Notes: generated by a model from the letters alone, not told the origin. A stretch of DNA of 52,360 nucleotides from Sphingomonadales bacterium CG_4_10_14_3_um_filter_58_15 (GCA_002783865.1 PFJE01000153.1:1-52360); one strand, 5' to 3'. Shown: positions 15,335 to 23,884, counted from the stretch's first letter. Program-made: numbers and translations.

Positions 15335-16045
15335 TCAGTCCTTGAACCCTTCGCGAGCGCGGCTGTTGTCAGCGACAATCGGTTCGCCGGTTACAGGGTG
15401 CGGATAATGGAAATCGACAATGTCCGTGGCGGGCCACAGCCGCGGTACCGGATCGATCAGTTCGTCGGGACCCAGCGGGTCTTCCGGAAAGCAAGTCGTC
15501 GCCATCGGGATGAAATCGATCGGTGTCTTTTGCCAGCCGTCGGCGAAACTGCCGTGCCAGTGCGGGAAATAGCGCAGCGCCTTGATTTTCCAGACGCCAT
15601 CTTCGCGCACATATTCATTCTCGTAAACGCCGCCTTCCCACCACGCGCGGGCATCGCCTTCGGCGCTTTCATGCAGACCGGCCTGCATCATCGATCGTCC
15701 GCGCACTTTGGCGGTCTTGCGATCGTCAGCAACATCGATCACCATCTGCAGCTGCGGATGATCGAGCAGCCAGCCATATTTGGGGCCATTGTGACCGGCG
15801 GTGAAAATATTCTGAAACCGTTCCTTGTACAGACGTTCGACGCCGGCCTTGCCTTTGTAGATCCCGCCGAGAAACCAGACGTCGCCATCTTCGGAGAACA
15901 GATCGACGCACTCATTATATTGCGATTTGTCGATAAAATATCCGTAGCTATATTGGACCCGACGGATCTGGTTGATGTCCTGTTCAATCCCCAGTTCATG
16001 TTCCAACTTGTCGATGCGCGCCGTCAAAGCTGCAATATCAGACAT
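15335..16045 (-). CDS. Large NTF2-like protein, LdpA-like gamma-formaldehyde lyase candidate (copy A)
   Basis: 236 residues: a short N-terminal coiled coil (ALTARIDKLEHELG), then an NTF2-like domain and a C-terminal tail. Copies B (30764-31465) and C (50355-51098) share YGY-ID, the GIYKGKAG-type loop, WEGGVYENEY-x-DGVWKI and the GW segment. I recall that LdpA of Novosphingobium aromaticivorans, which removes the gamma carbon of 1,2-diguaiacylpropane-1,3-diol as formaldehyde to give lignostilbene, is an NTF2-like enzyme. The nearby stilbene dioxygenase makes that role plausible here. It follows the O-demethylase gene by 24 bp. The reaction is inferred. Confidence 0.7.
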   Translation of the reverse strand: MSDIAALTARIDKLEHELGIEQDINQIRRVQYSYGYFIDKSQYNECVDLFSEDGDVWFLGGIYKGKAGVERLYKERFQNIFTAGHNGPKYGWLLDHPQLQMVIDVADDRKTAKVRGRSMMQAGLHESAEGDARAWWEGGVYENEYVREDGVWKIKALRYFPHWHGSFADGWQKTPIDFIPMATTCFPEDPLGPDELIDPVPRLWPATDIVDFHYPHPVTGEPIVADNSRAREGFKD

Positions 16046-16069
16046 ATTCTAACCCTCTCTCATTTATAG

Positions 16070-17473
16070 TTATTTTGGAGCTTTTGTGCGCCAGCTTTTG
16101 GCGTAAGCGGTTCGCGCAACTTCCGAATAAGGTGTCGGCGCGACGACCGCCTTGATCGTGACTTGCCGATGCGGTTCAACCGTCGGCTTGCTGGTGCCGC
16201 CGTCCGGCTCGCCCCAGATGAAGTCGACCTCGGTGCCTGGCTCGGCATATTGTTCATCGACCATCGCCAGCGTCAGCATCTTGCCTTCATTGGCGGTATA
16301 GCCGATCCAGGTGGACAGGCCGATCAGCTTGCCATCGACCTCGACCCGGTCAAACGGATGCATCGCGTAGACCGCGCTGGGGAAGTCCATGAATTTGGCG
16401 CGCAGACCTTCTTTCTCAAATTGCGTGTAAATCGCATCGGTCACCGATGCATTGTCGAGTGCCAATGTGACCTTCTTGCGCTTGGGCTGCTCTGCCATTT
16501 TCTCGAGCGCCGCGCGACCGATGAAGTCATGATCGAATTTGACAAAGAACCCGTAGCCCAGATCCCAGGGGCTGAGATAATAGCCTTCAACGCTGTCGGG
16601 CACATAGCTGCCGCCGATCGAAGCATTGGCTTCATAGTCTTTCCCGGTCAGCCATTCGCGATAGGGCTTCATCGCTTCGCCGGTATAGACCGCAGGCAGT
16701 GGGGAGGGGATCCAGCCCGACTCAAGCGTATTGGACGAATAGGTGCGACCGCCGACGAGCTTCATATCGTGTGCCTTTCCGGCTTCGACCAGAGCGCCGT
16801 GCACCGCTTCGCGCTCTTCCCAGGGTCCCATCAGCTCATAGCCGGGTTGACCGGCCATGCCGTGGCGCAGGGCGTGCACTTTCTTGCCGCCGATTTCCAT
16901 CCAGCACATGTGAAAGAATTTGAGTTCGGGTGCCGGTTTGCCAGTGGCATCTTCGATCACCTTGGCGGAATTGGGGCCTTGAACCTGATAGCGATAGTGG
17001 CGCCGGTTTTCCGGATCAGGACGCGCGGCAGTCCGTTCGTCATAGCTCAGCGTCACATCATGATCACCGGTCTCCGCATGGAATTTGATCCAGTTCAGCG
17101 TTGGTGCGCGACCAACGAGATTGAACTTATTCTCGGCCAGATAAAACAGAATGACATCGCCGATCACGAAGCCATCGTGGCTGACGGGCACAAATTGCTT
17201 GGCGCGGTCGGGGACAAAATTCTTGAAGCTGTTGATACCAATGCCATTCAGAAATTCGAAGGCATCCGGACCTTCCACCATCAATTCGGCCATATGATAG
17301 GATTGATTGAACAATACACAGCTGTCGTTCCATGCCCGTTGCTCGACTCGCCAGTTGGAAAATTCTGCAGGGACGCCGGGATAGACATTGGGTCCAACTT
17401 GCTGGTTCCGCAAAAGCTCTACAGTGTCGCCCGCTTTGTTGAGAATTTGCTCAAGTGATTGTTGATCTGCCAT
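16070..17473 (-). CDS. Tetrahydrofolate-dependent aromatic O-demethylase (LigM/DesA family), copy 1
   Basis: Transfers an aryl methyl-ether methyl group (vanillate, syringate or a relative) to THF, giving 5-methyl-THF and a phenol. 467 residues of the GcvT/aminomethyltransferase fold, matching LigM (about 470). Recognisable blocks are [44 protein letters not shown] and WGEPDGGTSKPTVEPHRQ. I took the ATG at 17473, with AGGAG 10 bp upstream; the longer frame runs into the divergent promoter. It heads the operon continuing to 13555. It is clearly diverged from copy 2 (44166-45566), so the two probably prefer different substrates. Confidence 0.88.
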   Translation of the reverse strand: MADQQSLEQILNKAGDTVELLRNQQVGPNVYPGVPAEFSNWRVEQRAWNDSCVLFNQSYHMAELMVEGPDAFEFLNGIGINSFKNFVPDRAKQFVPVSHDGFVIGDVILFYLAENKFNLVGRAPTLNWIKFHAETGDHDVTLSYDERTAARPDPENRRHYRYQVQGPNSAKVIEDATGKPAPELKFFHMCWMEIGGKKVHALRHGMAGQPGYELMGPWEEREAVHGALVEAGKAHDMKLVGGRTYSSNTLESGWIPSPLPAVYTGEAMKPYREWLTGKDYEANASIGGSYVPDSVEGYYLSPWDLGYGFFVKFDHDFIGRAALEKMAEQPKRKKVTLALDNASVTDAIYTQFEKEGLRAKFMDFPSAVYAMHPFDRVEVDGKLIGLSTWIGYTANEGKMLTLAMVDEQYAEPGTEVDFIWGEPDGGTSKPTVEPHRQVTIKAVVAPTPYSEVARTAYAKSWRTKAPK

Positions 17474-17502
17474 CGGTCCATTGCTCCTAAGAATATTTTG
17501 TC

Positions 17503-17521
17503 TGCAACAATTTTGGTTGCA
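17503..17521. promoter_or_regulatory. Small inverted repeat near the O-demethylase start
   Basis: TGCAAC (17503-17508) and GTTGCA (17516-17521) form a 6-bp-arm dyad 30 bp upstream of the copy 1 O-demethylase ATG and 20 bp from the left type B site. It could be an extra operator or part of the promoter. Support is only the symmetry and position. Confidence 0.25.
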
Positions 17522-17539
17522 ACATTGACTTTCAATCGG

Positions 17540-17594
17540 TTTGTATGTGTTGCTTACCAGAACGTCAATTGCTATTGTAAGCAACGCATACAAA
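17540..17594. promoter_or_regulatory. Paired type B operators in long inverted repeat
   Basis: Two type B sites face each other between the divergent O-demethylase and MetE-like genes. The arm 17540-17557 (TTTGTATGTGTTGCTTAC) pairs with 17577-17594 (GTAAGCAACGCATACAAA). All but one of the 18 positions match, with a 19-bp spacer. As single sites they are TGGTAAGCAACACATACAA (reverse strand, 17541-17559) and TTGTAAGCAACGCATACAA (17575-17593). A pair of dimers could bind and control both directions. Confidence 0.7.
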
Positions 17595-17617
17595 AAATAT
17601 CGAGATTGGGAGATCGG

Positions 17618-18739
17618 ATGGCCATTGCTACGACACATGTTGGAAGTCTGCCGAGGGGCGACGAACTGGTCCCGCTGTTGCTCGCCCGCGATCACGGCGA
17701 GCCTTATGATCAAGCTGAATTTGATGCAAAGGTTCAGGCCGCGATCTCGTCTGTCGTGGATCAGCAGATCGCAGCCGGCGTCACTTTTGTCAGCGACGGT
17801 GAACTCGGCAAGGTTGGCTATTCCACCTATATGACCGAGCGCCTGTCTGGTTTTGGCGGCGACGTCCCGCGCAAGCCCGCGCTGGATCTTGCACCGCTCC
17901 CCGAGTTTCGCAAGAAGCTGGGCGCGATCATGGGTGATCAGGAATTTGTCCGCGCGGCCTGCATATCAGAGGTCAAGCTGGTCGATCTCGAGCCCTGCCA
18001 CGAAGATATCCGCCGGTTTAAAAAGGCCACCGCGGGCAAGCCAACGCAAGGCTTTATGAATGCTGCTTCCCCCGGCCTGATTACCGCGTTTCAGCCGAAT
18101 CAATATTACCCGACGCACGAAGCCTATCTGGCCGATCTGGTCGATGCCATGCGTCCCGAATATGAGGCCATCGCAGAAGCCGGTTTCTATCTCCAGCTAG
18201 ACTGTCCCGATCTCGCGATGTCGCGCCACACAGGCTATCAGGACGCCAGCGAGGCAGATTTTCTGAAGATCGCCGAGGCCAATGTCGAGGCGTTGAACGC
18301 AGCGACCGCGAACATCCCAAAGGATAGATTGCGAATGCATATATGCTGGGGCAATTATGAAGGGCCGCATGATCACGACATTCCGCTGGAAAGCATTGTC
18401 GATATTATCCTGAAGGCGCGCCCCGACACCGTCCTGTTTGAGGCCGCCAACCCGCGGCACGAACATGAATGGAAGGTCTGGGCGGACGCAAATATTCCCG
18501 ATAGCAAAATATTGGCACCGGGTCTGATCGATACCTGTTCCAACTATGTCGAGCATCCCGAACTGATCGCCCAGCGTCTCGAGCATTTTATCGACATCGT
18601 CGGCGCGGACCGGGTCATCGCGTCGACCGATTGCGGCTTCGGTACCTTTGCCGGCTATGGCAAGATCGATCCGCAGGTCTGCTGGAAAAAGCTGAACGCA
18701 CTCAGAGAAGGCGCGGATATCGCCGCTGCTCGCATCTAG
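17618..18739 (+). CDS. MetE C-terminal-domain-like methyltransferase
   Basis: 373 residues of the UROD/MetE-like TIM barrel, equivalent to the catalytic half of cobalamin-independent methionine synthase, without the N-terminal half. The zinc ligands are all present: H241-x-C243 (RMHICWG), E275 (LFEAANPRHE) and C339 (STDCGFG). Members of this group include alkyl transfer enzymes such as epoxyalkane:coenzyme M transferase as well as core methionine synthases, so the acceptor is uncertain. It is divergent from the THF-dependent O-demethylase across paired operators. This suggests it uses 5-methyl-THF made by demethylation, or serves methyl transfer in the same pathway. ATG at 17618 preceded by GGGAG. 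Confidence 0.8.
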   Translation: MAIATTHVGSLPRGDELVPLLLARDHGEPYDQAEFDAKVQAAISSVVDQQIAAGVTFVSDGELGKVGYSTYMTERLSGFGGDVPRKPALDLAPLPEFRKKLGAIMGDQEFVRAACISEVKLVDLEPCHEDIRRFKKATAGKPTQGFMNAASPGLITAFQPNQYYPTHEAYLADLVDAMRPEYEAIAEAGFYLQLDCPDLAMSRHTGYQDASEADFLKIAEANVEALNAATANIPKDRLRMHICWGNYEGPHDHDIPLESIVDIILKARPDTVLFEAANPRHEHEWKVWADANIPDSKILAPGLIDTCSNYVEHPELIAQRLEHFIDIVGADRVIASTDCGFGTFAGYGKIDPQVCWKKLNALREGADIAAARI

Positions 18740-18761
18740 CGAGCGTCCAATCCCGCTGCCG

Positions 18762-20936
18762 CTAATAGTTGGACAAGATCGCCAGACTCGGCGCGTCCAG
18801 CGGCACGCCAGCCTTTTTCTTGGCTAGTTCCTCCGTGCGGGTCTTGCCTTGCAAATCGATCAGATAGGCATGGATCGCACCAACGTCCTCTGGCGAGAGA
18901 TGATCATCCCAGCGCGGCATGCCATTGGGTAACAACAATCCTTCCAGAACGATCTTGTCGAACACATCGTGCGTTGCCGGCTGCATCCGGCGCAGATCAG
19001 GGGTGATCGAGCGCGGCTGGTTGGAATGGCAGAGGACACAATTGCCGAAAAACAGACTCTGGCCCTTGGCGATGGTCGCCGCAGTGACGCCGGGCTGTTG
19101 CGCGGGTGGGCCGGCGGCCACTTCCAGCGCTGGCAATGCATCCGGGATGTCCACCGGCCCGCCCCCCAGCTTGAACACCAATAGCCGACCCATATTGCCG
19201 CGCTTATAGGCCGCTGCGTAGCTGGGCACATAAGGAAAACCGCCGCCGCCCCAGGCCGCCATCACGGCGACGTATTGGACGCCGTCGACGCGATAAGTCA
19301 TCGGCGCGGCAAGGATGGTGGTTCCGGTCTCGATGCTTTTCAATAGCCTGCCATCCATCTTGTCAAAGACGCGCAACTGTCCGGCGAGATTGCCCTGAAA
19401 CAACAGGCCTGATGCGGTGGTCAGCACGCCGCCCCGATCCTGCCATCCTTCCATTGGCACCGCCCATTCGGTCTTGCCGGTCAACGGATCGATTGCGCGC
19501 AGTTCCGATGAAAATGGCTTGCGCTTTGCCTCCGCAAAAGCCGGTAGCGCTTCCACCGCGGTGGCAATAGCGGGCGGCAATGTCGGCAAGGCGGCTTCGA
19601 TGTCCGACGTGAAGATAAGCGCTGCGTCATTGTTGAGCATCTTGGCCTTGAACGGCTTCTGTCCGGGCGTCATGAACAGCAAATTGCCCATATCCTGCAC
19701 CGGGGCATAATAGAGGCCAGTCTCGGGATCATAGCTGCCAGGATGCCAGTTTCGCGCACCGGGCGTAGCCGGGAATACGATCTTCGGACCTTGGGAATAA
19801 TCCGCCGCCTCGGGGTTCGGAATCGGCTTGCCCGTATCCGGATCAATGCCCTTGTTCCAATTCTGCCGGACGATGGCGTTGGCCTTCAGCAGCTTGCCGT
19901 CCCGCCGGTCGATTATATAGAGAAAGCCGTTCTTGGGAGCATGAATCACAACCGGCCGCTCTTCGCCGTCGATCGTCATGTCGGTCAGGATCATCGGCTG
20001 GGTCGAGGTGAAATCCCAATTGTCATTGGGGGTTTCCTGATAATACCACTTCACCCGACCGTTTTTGGCATCGAGCGCCACGATCGATGCAAGATAGAGC
20101 TGGTCGCCGCCTTTGGGCGAACGTTTCTGCGTATGATAGGGGCCGCCATTGCCGGTGCCGACCAGGACATAGCCGGTTGCCGGATCATAGTTGATCGCAT
20201 CCCATGGCGTCCCACCACCGCCAATATCCCAGCGACTATCCGGGTCCCAGGTCTTGACCGCCGCTTCCAGATCGGGATGGTCCTGCGGTCCCAGCTTCGG
20301 ATCGCGCGGAACCGTGTGGAAACGCCATACGAGTTTGCCGCTATCGAGATCATAAGCGCTGACATAGCCGCGCACATCATATTCCGCGCCGCCATTGCCG
20401 ATCACCACAACATCGTCAGCAACTTCCGGCGCGCCGGTGGAATTTATCCCCCGGCTATGATCGTCAACCGTGTCCGCTTGCCAGACCACTTTGCCGGTCT
20501 TGGTATCCAGCGCGTAAAGCTGAGCGTCGAGGGTGGCGACATAGACTTTGTCATTGGCCACCGCGACGCCCCGGTTGGCCATATCACAGCAAACCGTCCG
20601 GTTGACCTGCATGTCCACATCCGGCTCAAACCGCCACAGCTCCGCTCCGGTTGCCGCATTGAACGCATAAGCGCGACCGGCCACGCCAGATGTGTACATG
20701 ATCCCGTCGATAACCACGGGCGTTGCCTCCAATACCCGATTGGTGCCAAGATCTGCAGACCAAGCGAGACCGAGAGTTTCAACGTTCTCCCGGTTGATAT
20801 CGGTCAGTGAGGAATGATGGGATTTGCCGATGTCGCCACCGGTCGTCACCCAGTCATCTGCGCTGGTCTTGATTGCATCCGACTGACCCGAGCAGCTTGC
20901 CAGAACCAACAGAAAGGAGGCGACAAATTTTTTCAT
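18762..20936 (-). CDS. PQQ-dependent quinohemoprotein alcohol dehydrogenase, lipoprotein (copy 1)
   Basis: Periplasmic alcohol (or aldehyde) dehydrogenase passing electrons from PQQ to its own C-terminal heme c. 724 residues from the ATG at 20936, which overlaps the upstream stop (ATGA). The N-terminus is a lipoprotein signal with lipobox LAS-C15. The beta-propeller carries the adjacent-cysteine disulfide C116-C117 (TVCCDMANRG), typical of PQQ alcohol dehydrogenases. The heme motif CVLCH is at 633-637. Substrates may be side-chain alcohols of lignin dimers or vanillyl-type alcohols. It is second in an operon with a protein of unknown function. A related enzyme is at 35549-37654. Confidence 0.88.
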   Translation of the reverse strand: MKKFVASFLLVLASCSGQSDAIKTSADDWVTTGGDIGKSHHSSLTDINRENVETLGLAWSADLGTNRVLEATPVVIDGIMYTSGVAGRAYAFNAATGAELWRFEPDVDMQVNRTVCCDMANRGVAVANDKVYVATLDAQLYALDTKTGKVVWQADTVDDHSRGINSTGAPEVADDVVVIGNGGAEYDVRGYVSAYDLDSGKLVWRFHTVPRDPKLGPQDHPDLEAAVKTWDPDSRWDIGGGGTPWDAINYDPATGYVLVGTGNGGPYHTQKRSPKGGDQLYLASIVALDAKNGRVKWYYQETPNDNWDFTSTQPMILTDMTIDGEERPVVIHAPKNGFLYIIDRRDGKLLKANAIVRQNWNKGIDPDTGKPIPNPEAADYSQGPKIVFPATPGARNWHPGSYDPETGLYYAPVQDMGNLLFMTPGQKPFKAKMLNNDAALIFTSDIEAALPTLPPAIATAVEALPAFAEAKRKPFSSELRAIDPLTGKTEWAVPMEGWQDRGGVLTTASGLLFQGNLAGQLRVFDKMDGRLLKSIETGTTILAAPMTYRVDGVQYVAVMAAWGGGGFPYVPSYAAAYKRGNMGRLLVFKLGGGPVDIPDALPALEVAAGPPAQQPGVTAATIAKGQSLFFGNCVLCHSNQPRSITPDLRRMQPATHDVFDKIVLEGLLLPNGMPRWDDHLSPEDVGAIHAYLIDLQGKTRTEELAKKKAGVPLDAPSLAILSNY

Positions 20937-21790
20937 AAAGCATCCCAGGGACTGGGCATATGGTAAGGCACGGTGATGAAATTTGCCTCGATCTGGCAGA
21001 TCATCCCATCGTCTATTTTGAAAATCTCCGCCAGATAGAAGCTGTGCGGGCGGCGGATGAAGCTTTTCACCCATTCGCCATTGGTTAGCTGATAGCGATC
21101 CAGCGCGCCGCAATGATCGATAAAGCCATGGGCCAATACGATGCCGCGTTCCTCGTCGACCAACGGGAAACGACGGGCGCGCAACCGGTCATCATAGCGA
21201 TAGAAGCCCAGCCGGAACTGTTCTTCGCAGCCCATCCCGGTCGTGGGAATGACTGTCGCATTTTCCGGAGCGTTGGTGCTCTGGAAGCCGTTTTCGACCC
21301 GGTTGCAGTCGGGATGGAATTTGGTGTGGATTTCGCCGTCGTTCAGTTCGAGCGTTTCGAAATAGCCGTCCGACAGGCGGATCATTTCAGCGCGGGGAGC
21401 AGGAACTTCGACATTGGCCTCAAGAATCGGCTTGGTGTAGAAACGCGGATTGGGCAGGACCAGCCCGCTATCGGAATTGCGGACGATGACCATCTCGCTT
21501 TCCGCCACCCGGCCATCATCATCGACCTTCAAGCGCAAGCTAAACGCCGATTCCTCCATCGGTTCCACAATGGTGCCGAAATACCCGATCCCTCCGGTTT
21601 TTGTGTCGGCAAAGCGCAACTGATAATCGCCCAGCCGCTCAATGGTTTGCCAGACACCGTCACCGCGTTCGAGCATAACATTATTTTCCGACGTCAAAGG
21701 ATGGTCGGACCAATTGACCGCAGAGGCATTCCCTTTACTCAGCGCGTGCAGATAGTCATCAAGCACCTGATAGAGCGCGTTCCGATCCAT
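20933..21790 (-). CDS. Uncharacterised protein, possibly NTF2-like repeat
   Basis: 285 residues from the ATG at 21790 (GAGAGG lies 7 bp upstream; a second in-frame ATG at 21796 sits on the ribosome site). I do not recognise a named gene. The N-terminal part (ALYQVLDDYLHALSKGNASAVNWSDHPLTSENNV) and the C-terminal part (HPHSFYLAEIFKIDDGMICQIEANF-like ending) both look like pieces of NTF2-type folds, as in the DUF8021-like group. There is no signal peptide. It is co-transcribed with a periplasmic PQQ enzyme, whose start it overlaps by 4 bp, and a type A operator lies upstream. A dehydratase/lyase or accessory role is possible. Confidence 0.6.
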   Translation of the reverse strand: MDRNALYQVLDDYLHALSKGNASAVNWSDHPLTSENNVMLERGDGVWQTIERLGDYQLRFADTKTGGIGYFGTIVEPMEESAFSLRLKVDDDGRVAESEMVIVRNSDSGLVLPNPRFYTKPILEANVEVPAPRAEMIRLSDGYFETLELNDGEIHTKFHPDCNRVENGFQSTNAPENATVIPTTGMGCEEQFRLGFYRYDDRLRARRFPLVDEERGIVLAHGFIDHCGALDRYQLTNGEWVKSFIRRPHSFYLAEIFKIDDGMICQIEANFITVPYHMPSPWDAL

Positions 21791-21831
21791 TTTCATCCTC
21801 TCGTATTTTCTCATTTCCATCTTGCATATTC

Positions 21832-21843
21832 TAACAATTGTTA
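21832..21843. promoter_or_regulatory. Type A operator between divergent units
   Basis: TAACAATTGTTA, a perfect 12-bp palindrome, 41 bp from the minus-strand start at 21790 and 29 bp from the plus-strand start at 21873. It is placed to control both the PQQ operon and the NTF2/SDR operon. Confidence 0.65.
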
Positions 21844-21872
21844 CAATACTCAAAGGCGGGAGGAGGAGCGAA

Positions 21873-22262
21873 ATGGCGTATAGCGAACAGGAAAAAGCGA
21901 ATCTGGATCGGGTGCTGACAATGTACCAGGAGGTACTCGTGGCGATGAACCCCGATGCGGTCGACGATCATCTGCCCCCTCATTATATCCAGCACAGTCT
22001 GCTTGCTGCACCCGGATTGGGACCGCTGAAGGAATTTCTGGCGATGGTTCGCGACCAAAGCCCGGATGCAAAACAAACGATCCACCGAAGCTTTGCCGAT
22101 GACGATCATGTGATCGTCCATGTCCATGTAGAACGCTGGCCCGATGATCCGGGCTTGGCGGTTGTTGACATATTCCGTTGCGAAAATGACGAAATTGTCG
22201 AACATTGGGACGTAATTCAGGAGATTCCGGCACAATCTGTCCATAAAAACGGGATATTCTGA
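21873..22262 (+). CDS. SnoaL-like NTF2-family protein
   Basis: 129 residues. NTF2-like fold with the SnoaL pattern: a helix (VLTMYQEVLVAMNPDAVDDHL), HYIQHSLLAAPG, then H- and D-rich strands (HVIVHVHVERWPDDPGLAVVDIFRCENDEIVEHWDV). The WDV-Q-IP ending is typical of predicted SnoaL-like aldol-condensation/polyketide-cyclase-like proteins. The ATG at 21873 has a strong AGGAGGAG site 4 bp upstream; an upstream frame from 21822 would run over the operator. It is 2 bp from the following SDR gene. Reaction unknown. Confidence 0.75.
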   Translation: MAYSEQEKANLDRVLTMYQEVLVAMNPDAVDDHLPPHYIQHSLLAAPGLGPLKEFLAMVRDQSPDAKQTIHRSFADDDHVIVHVHVERWPDDPGLAVVDIFRCENDEIVEHWDVIQEIPAQSVHKNGIF

Positions 22263-22264
22263 CC

Positions 22265-23002
22265 ATGCGTTTCAAGGAAAAATCGGTCGTCATTCTGGGC
22301 GGCAATAGTGGTATCGGACTGGCCGCTGCCAGGGCCTTTCAGGCGGAAGGTGCAACGGTCGCGATAACCGGGCGCAATCAGGAGACACTGGACGCCGTCA
22401 GCGCAGAGACTGGCATGCTGGCGGTGCAATCAGACGTTAGTAATGTTGCGGATACAAAGGCTGCGCTCGCAAAAATTGCTGCGCAACATGGCGGCATCGA
22501 CATATTGTTCGCCAATGCAGGGGTCGGCGGTTTTGCAGCGATCCCCGAAGTCACCGAAATATTCTGGGACGGCGTCCATTCGGTAAACCTGCGCGGTATG
22601 TTTTTTGCGCTTCAGAATGCGCTGCCTCATATGACGGACGGCGGCAGCATTGTTGTCACCGGATCGATCGGATCGGTGATGGCACTGCCCGGCAATGCGA
22701 CTTACGCCGCTGCCAAGGCAGGACTGCGCGCAGTAGCCCGAATATTTGCGACCGAGCTTTTACCAAGGAAGATTCGGGTCAATATGGTTTCGCCCGGACC
22801 AACCGAGACGCCGATCGTTCACCGCGATACCAGCGCGGAAGAAGCAGAGGCCTTGCTGGCCATGATGCGCGAGGCGGTGCCGATGAAGCGGATGGGCGAG
22901 GCGGATGAAATAGCGAAGGCGGCGCTGTTTCTGGCATCGGAGGATGCCAGTTTCATCAATGGCGTCGATCTGTTTGTCGATGGCGGCTGCGTGGAACTTT
23001 AG
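22265..23002 (+). CDS. Short-chain dehydrogenase/reductase (classical SDR)
   Basis: 245 residues, cytoplasmic, NAD(P)-dependent. Cofactor motif GGNSGIG at 12-18, NAG at 84-86, catalytic S134, Y147 and K151 (YAAAK). The PG motif (VSPGPTETP) and the C-terminal VDGG are normal. Its length is that of FabG-like SDRs rather than the 300-residue C-alpha dehydrogenases elsewhere in the window. It follows the SnoaL-like gene by 2 bp and converges on folD with a 4-bp overlap. The substrate, probably a hydroxyl or keto side chain, is unknown. Confidence 0.82.
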   Translation: MRFKEKSVVILGGNSGIGLAAARAFQAEGATVAITGRNQETLDAVSAETGMLAVQSDVSNVADTKAALAKIAAQHGGIDILFANAGVGGFAAIPEVTEIFWDGVHSVNLRGMFFALQNALPHMTDGGSIVVTGSIGSVMALPGNATYAAAKAGLRAVARIFATELLPRKIRVNMVSPGPTETPIVHRDTSAEEAEALLAMMREAVPMKRMGEADEIAKAALFLASEDASFINGVDLFVDGGCVEL

Positions 23003-23871
23003 GCGAGCTCCAGTCCCTCAAATATCGCTTTATGCTCGGCCGATTTGATTGTATTTTCCAGCAGCATGGTGACGGTCATCGGACCAACACCGCCCGGGAC
23101 CGGCGTGATCGCCGATGCTTTTTTGGCAACGCCCTCGAAATCGACATCGCCGGCGATCGAGCCGTCGGCCAGCCGGTTGATGCCGACGTCGATGACCACG
23201 GCGCCCTGCTTGACCATCTGCGGCACGATCAGATTGGGGACCCCGGCAGCAACGACAAGAATATCGGCCAATATGGTGAATTGAGCCAGGTCGCGGGTCT
23301 TGGCATGGCAGATCGAAACCGTCGCATCGCGCGCCATCAGCATCAACGCCATCGGTTTGCCGACGATATTGCTGGCCCCAACCACGACGACATTCTGCCC
23401 CTCGATCGGGATATTTTCATGCTCGAGCAGCTTGACGACGCCAAAGGGCGTGCAGGGCGAAAATACGGTATTGCCGGTAACCAGACCGCCGACATTATAC
23501 AGGTGAAAGCCGTCAACGTCCTTTTCCACCGCGATGGTTTCCAATACCTGTGCCATATCGATCTGCGGGGGCAGGGGCAGCTGAACCAATATGCCATGGA
23601 CGTCTGGATTTGCGTTCAGTTCCACGATTCTGCCGAGCAGCTCGGCATTGCTGATTGTTTCCGGCAGATTTTGCGAAAAGGATTGGATCCCGACCGCTGC
23701 ACAGGCCTTGACCTTGCGGCCGACATAGACCGCAGATGCCGGATCATCGCCGATCAACAGCACGGCCAGCCCCGGCGTGACACCATGTTCCTTCAAGGCG
23801 CAGATGCGTTCTTTAAAACCTTCCCGCATGGCAGCAGCAAGGCTGCGGCCATCAATAATCCTGGCAGTCAT
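22999..23871 (-). CDS. folD: Methylene-THF dehydrogenase / methenyl-THF cyclohydrolase (FolD)
   Basis: Bifunctional enzyme that takes 5,10-methylene-THF to 10-formyl-THF. Here it would continue the oxidation of methyl carbon after MetF. About 290 residues. Typical signatures are VGRKVKAC with the catalytic lysine, GILVQLPLP and the nucleotide-binding VGASNIVGKP (family usually GRSNIVGKP), then PVPGGVGPMTV. Starts at 23871, 23874 and 23883 are all possible; 23871 is preferred for spacing from GGGG at 23878-23881. A type B operator ends 13-15 bp upstream, so this copy is under island control rather than purely housekeeping. Confidence 0.93.
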   Translation of the reverse strand: MTARIIDGRSLAAAMREGFKERICALKEHGVTPGLAVLLIGDDPASAVYVGRKVKACAAVGIQSFSQNLPETISNAELLGRIVELNANPDVHGILVQLPLPPQIDMAQVLETIAVEKDVDGFHLYNVGGLVTGNTVFSPCTPFGVVKLLEHENIPIEGQNVVVVGASNIVGKPMALMLMARDATVSICHAKTRDLAQFTILADILVVAAGVPNLIVPQMVKQGAVVIDVGINRLADGSIAGDVDFEGVAKKASAITPVPGGVGPMTVTMLLENTIKSAEHKAIFEGLELA

Positions 23872-23884
23872 CATGATCCCCATT

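Noticed and set aside
17618-18739. Housekeeping methionine synthase MetE
   Set aside because: Only the catalytic half (373 residues) is present, and the gene is tied to the demethylase operator; kept as MetE-like.
14937-22262. Polyketide cyclisation suggested by SnoaL-like genes
   Set aside because: No polyketide synthase in the window; NTF2-like folds serve many lyases and dehydratases, including lignin enzymes.
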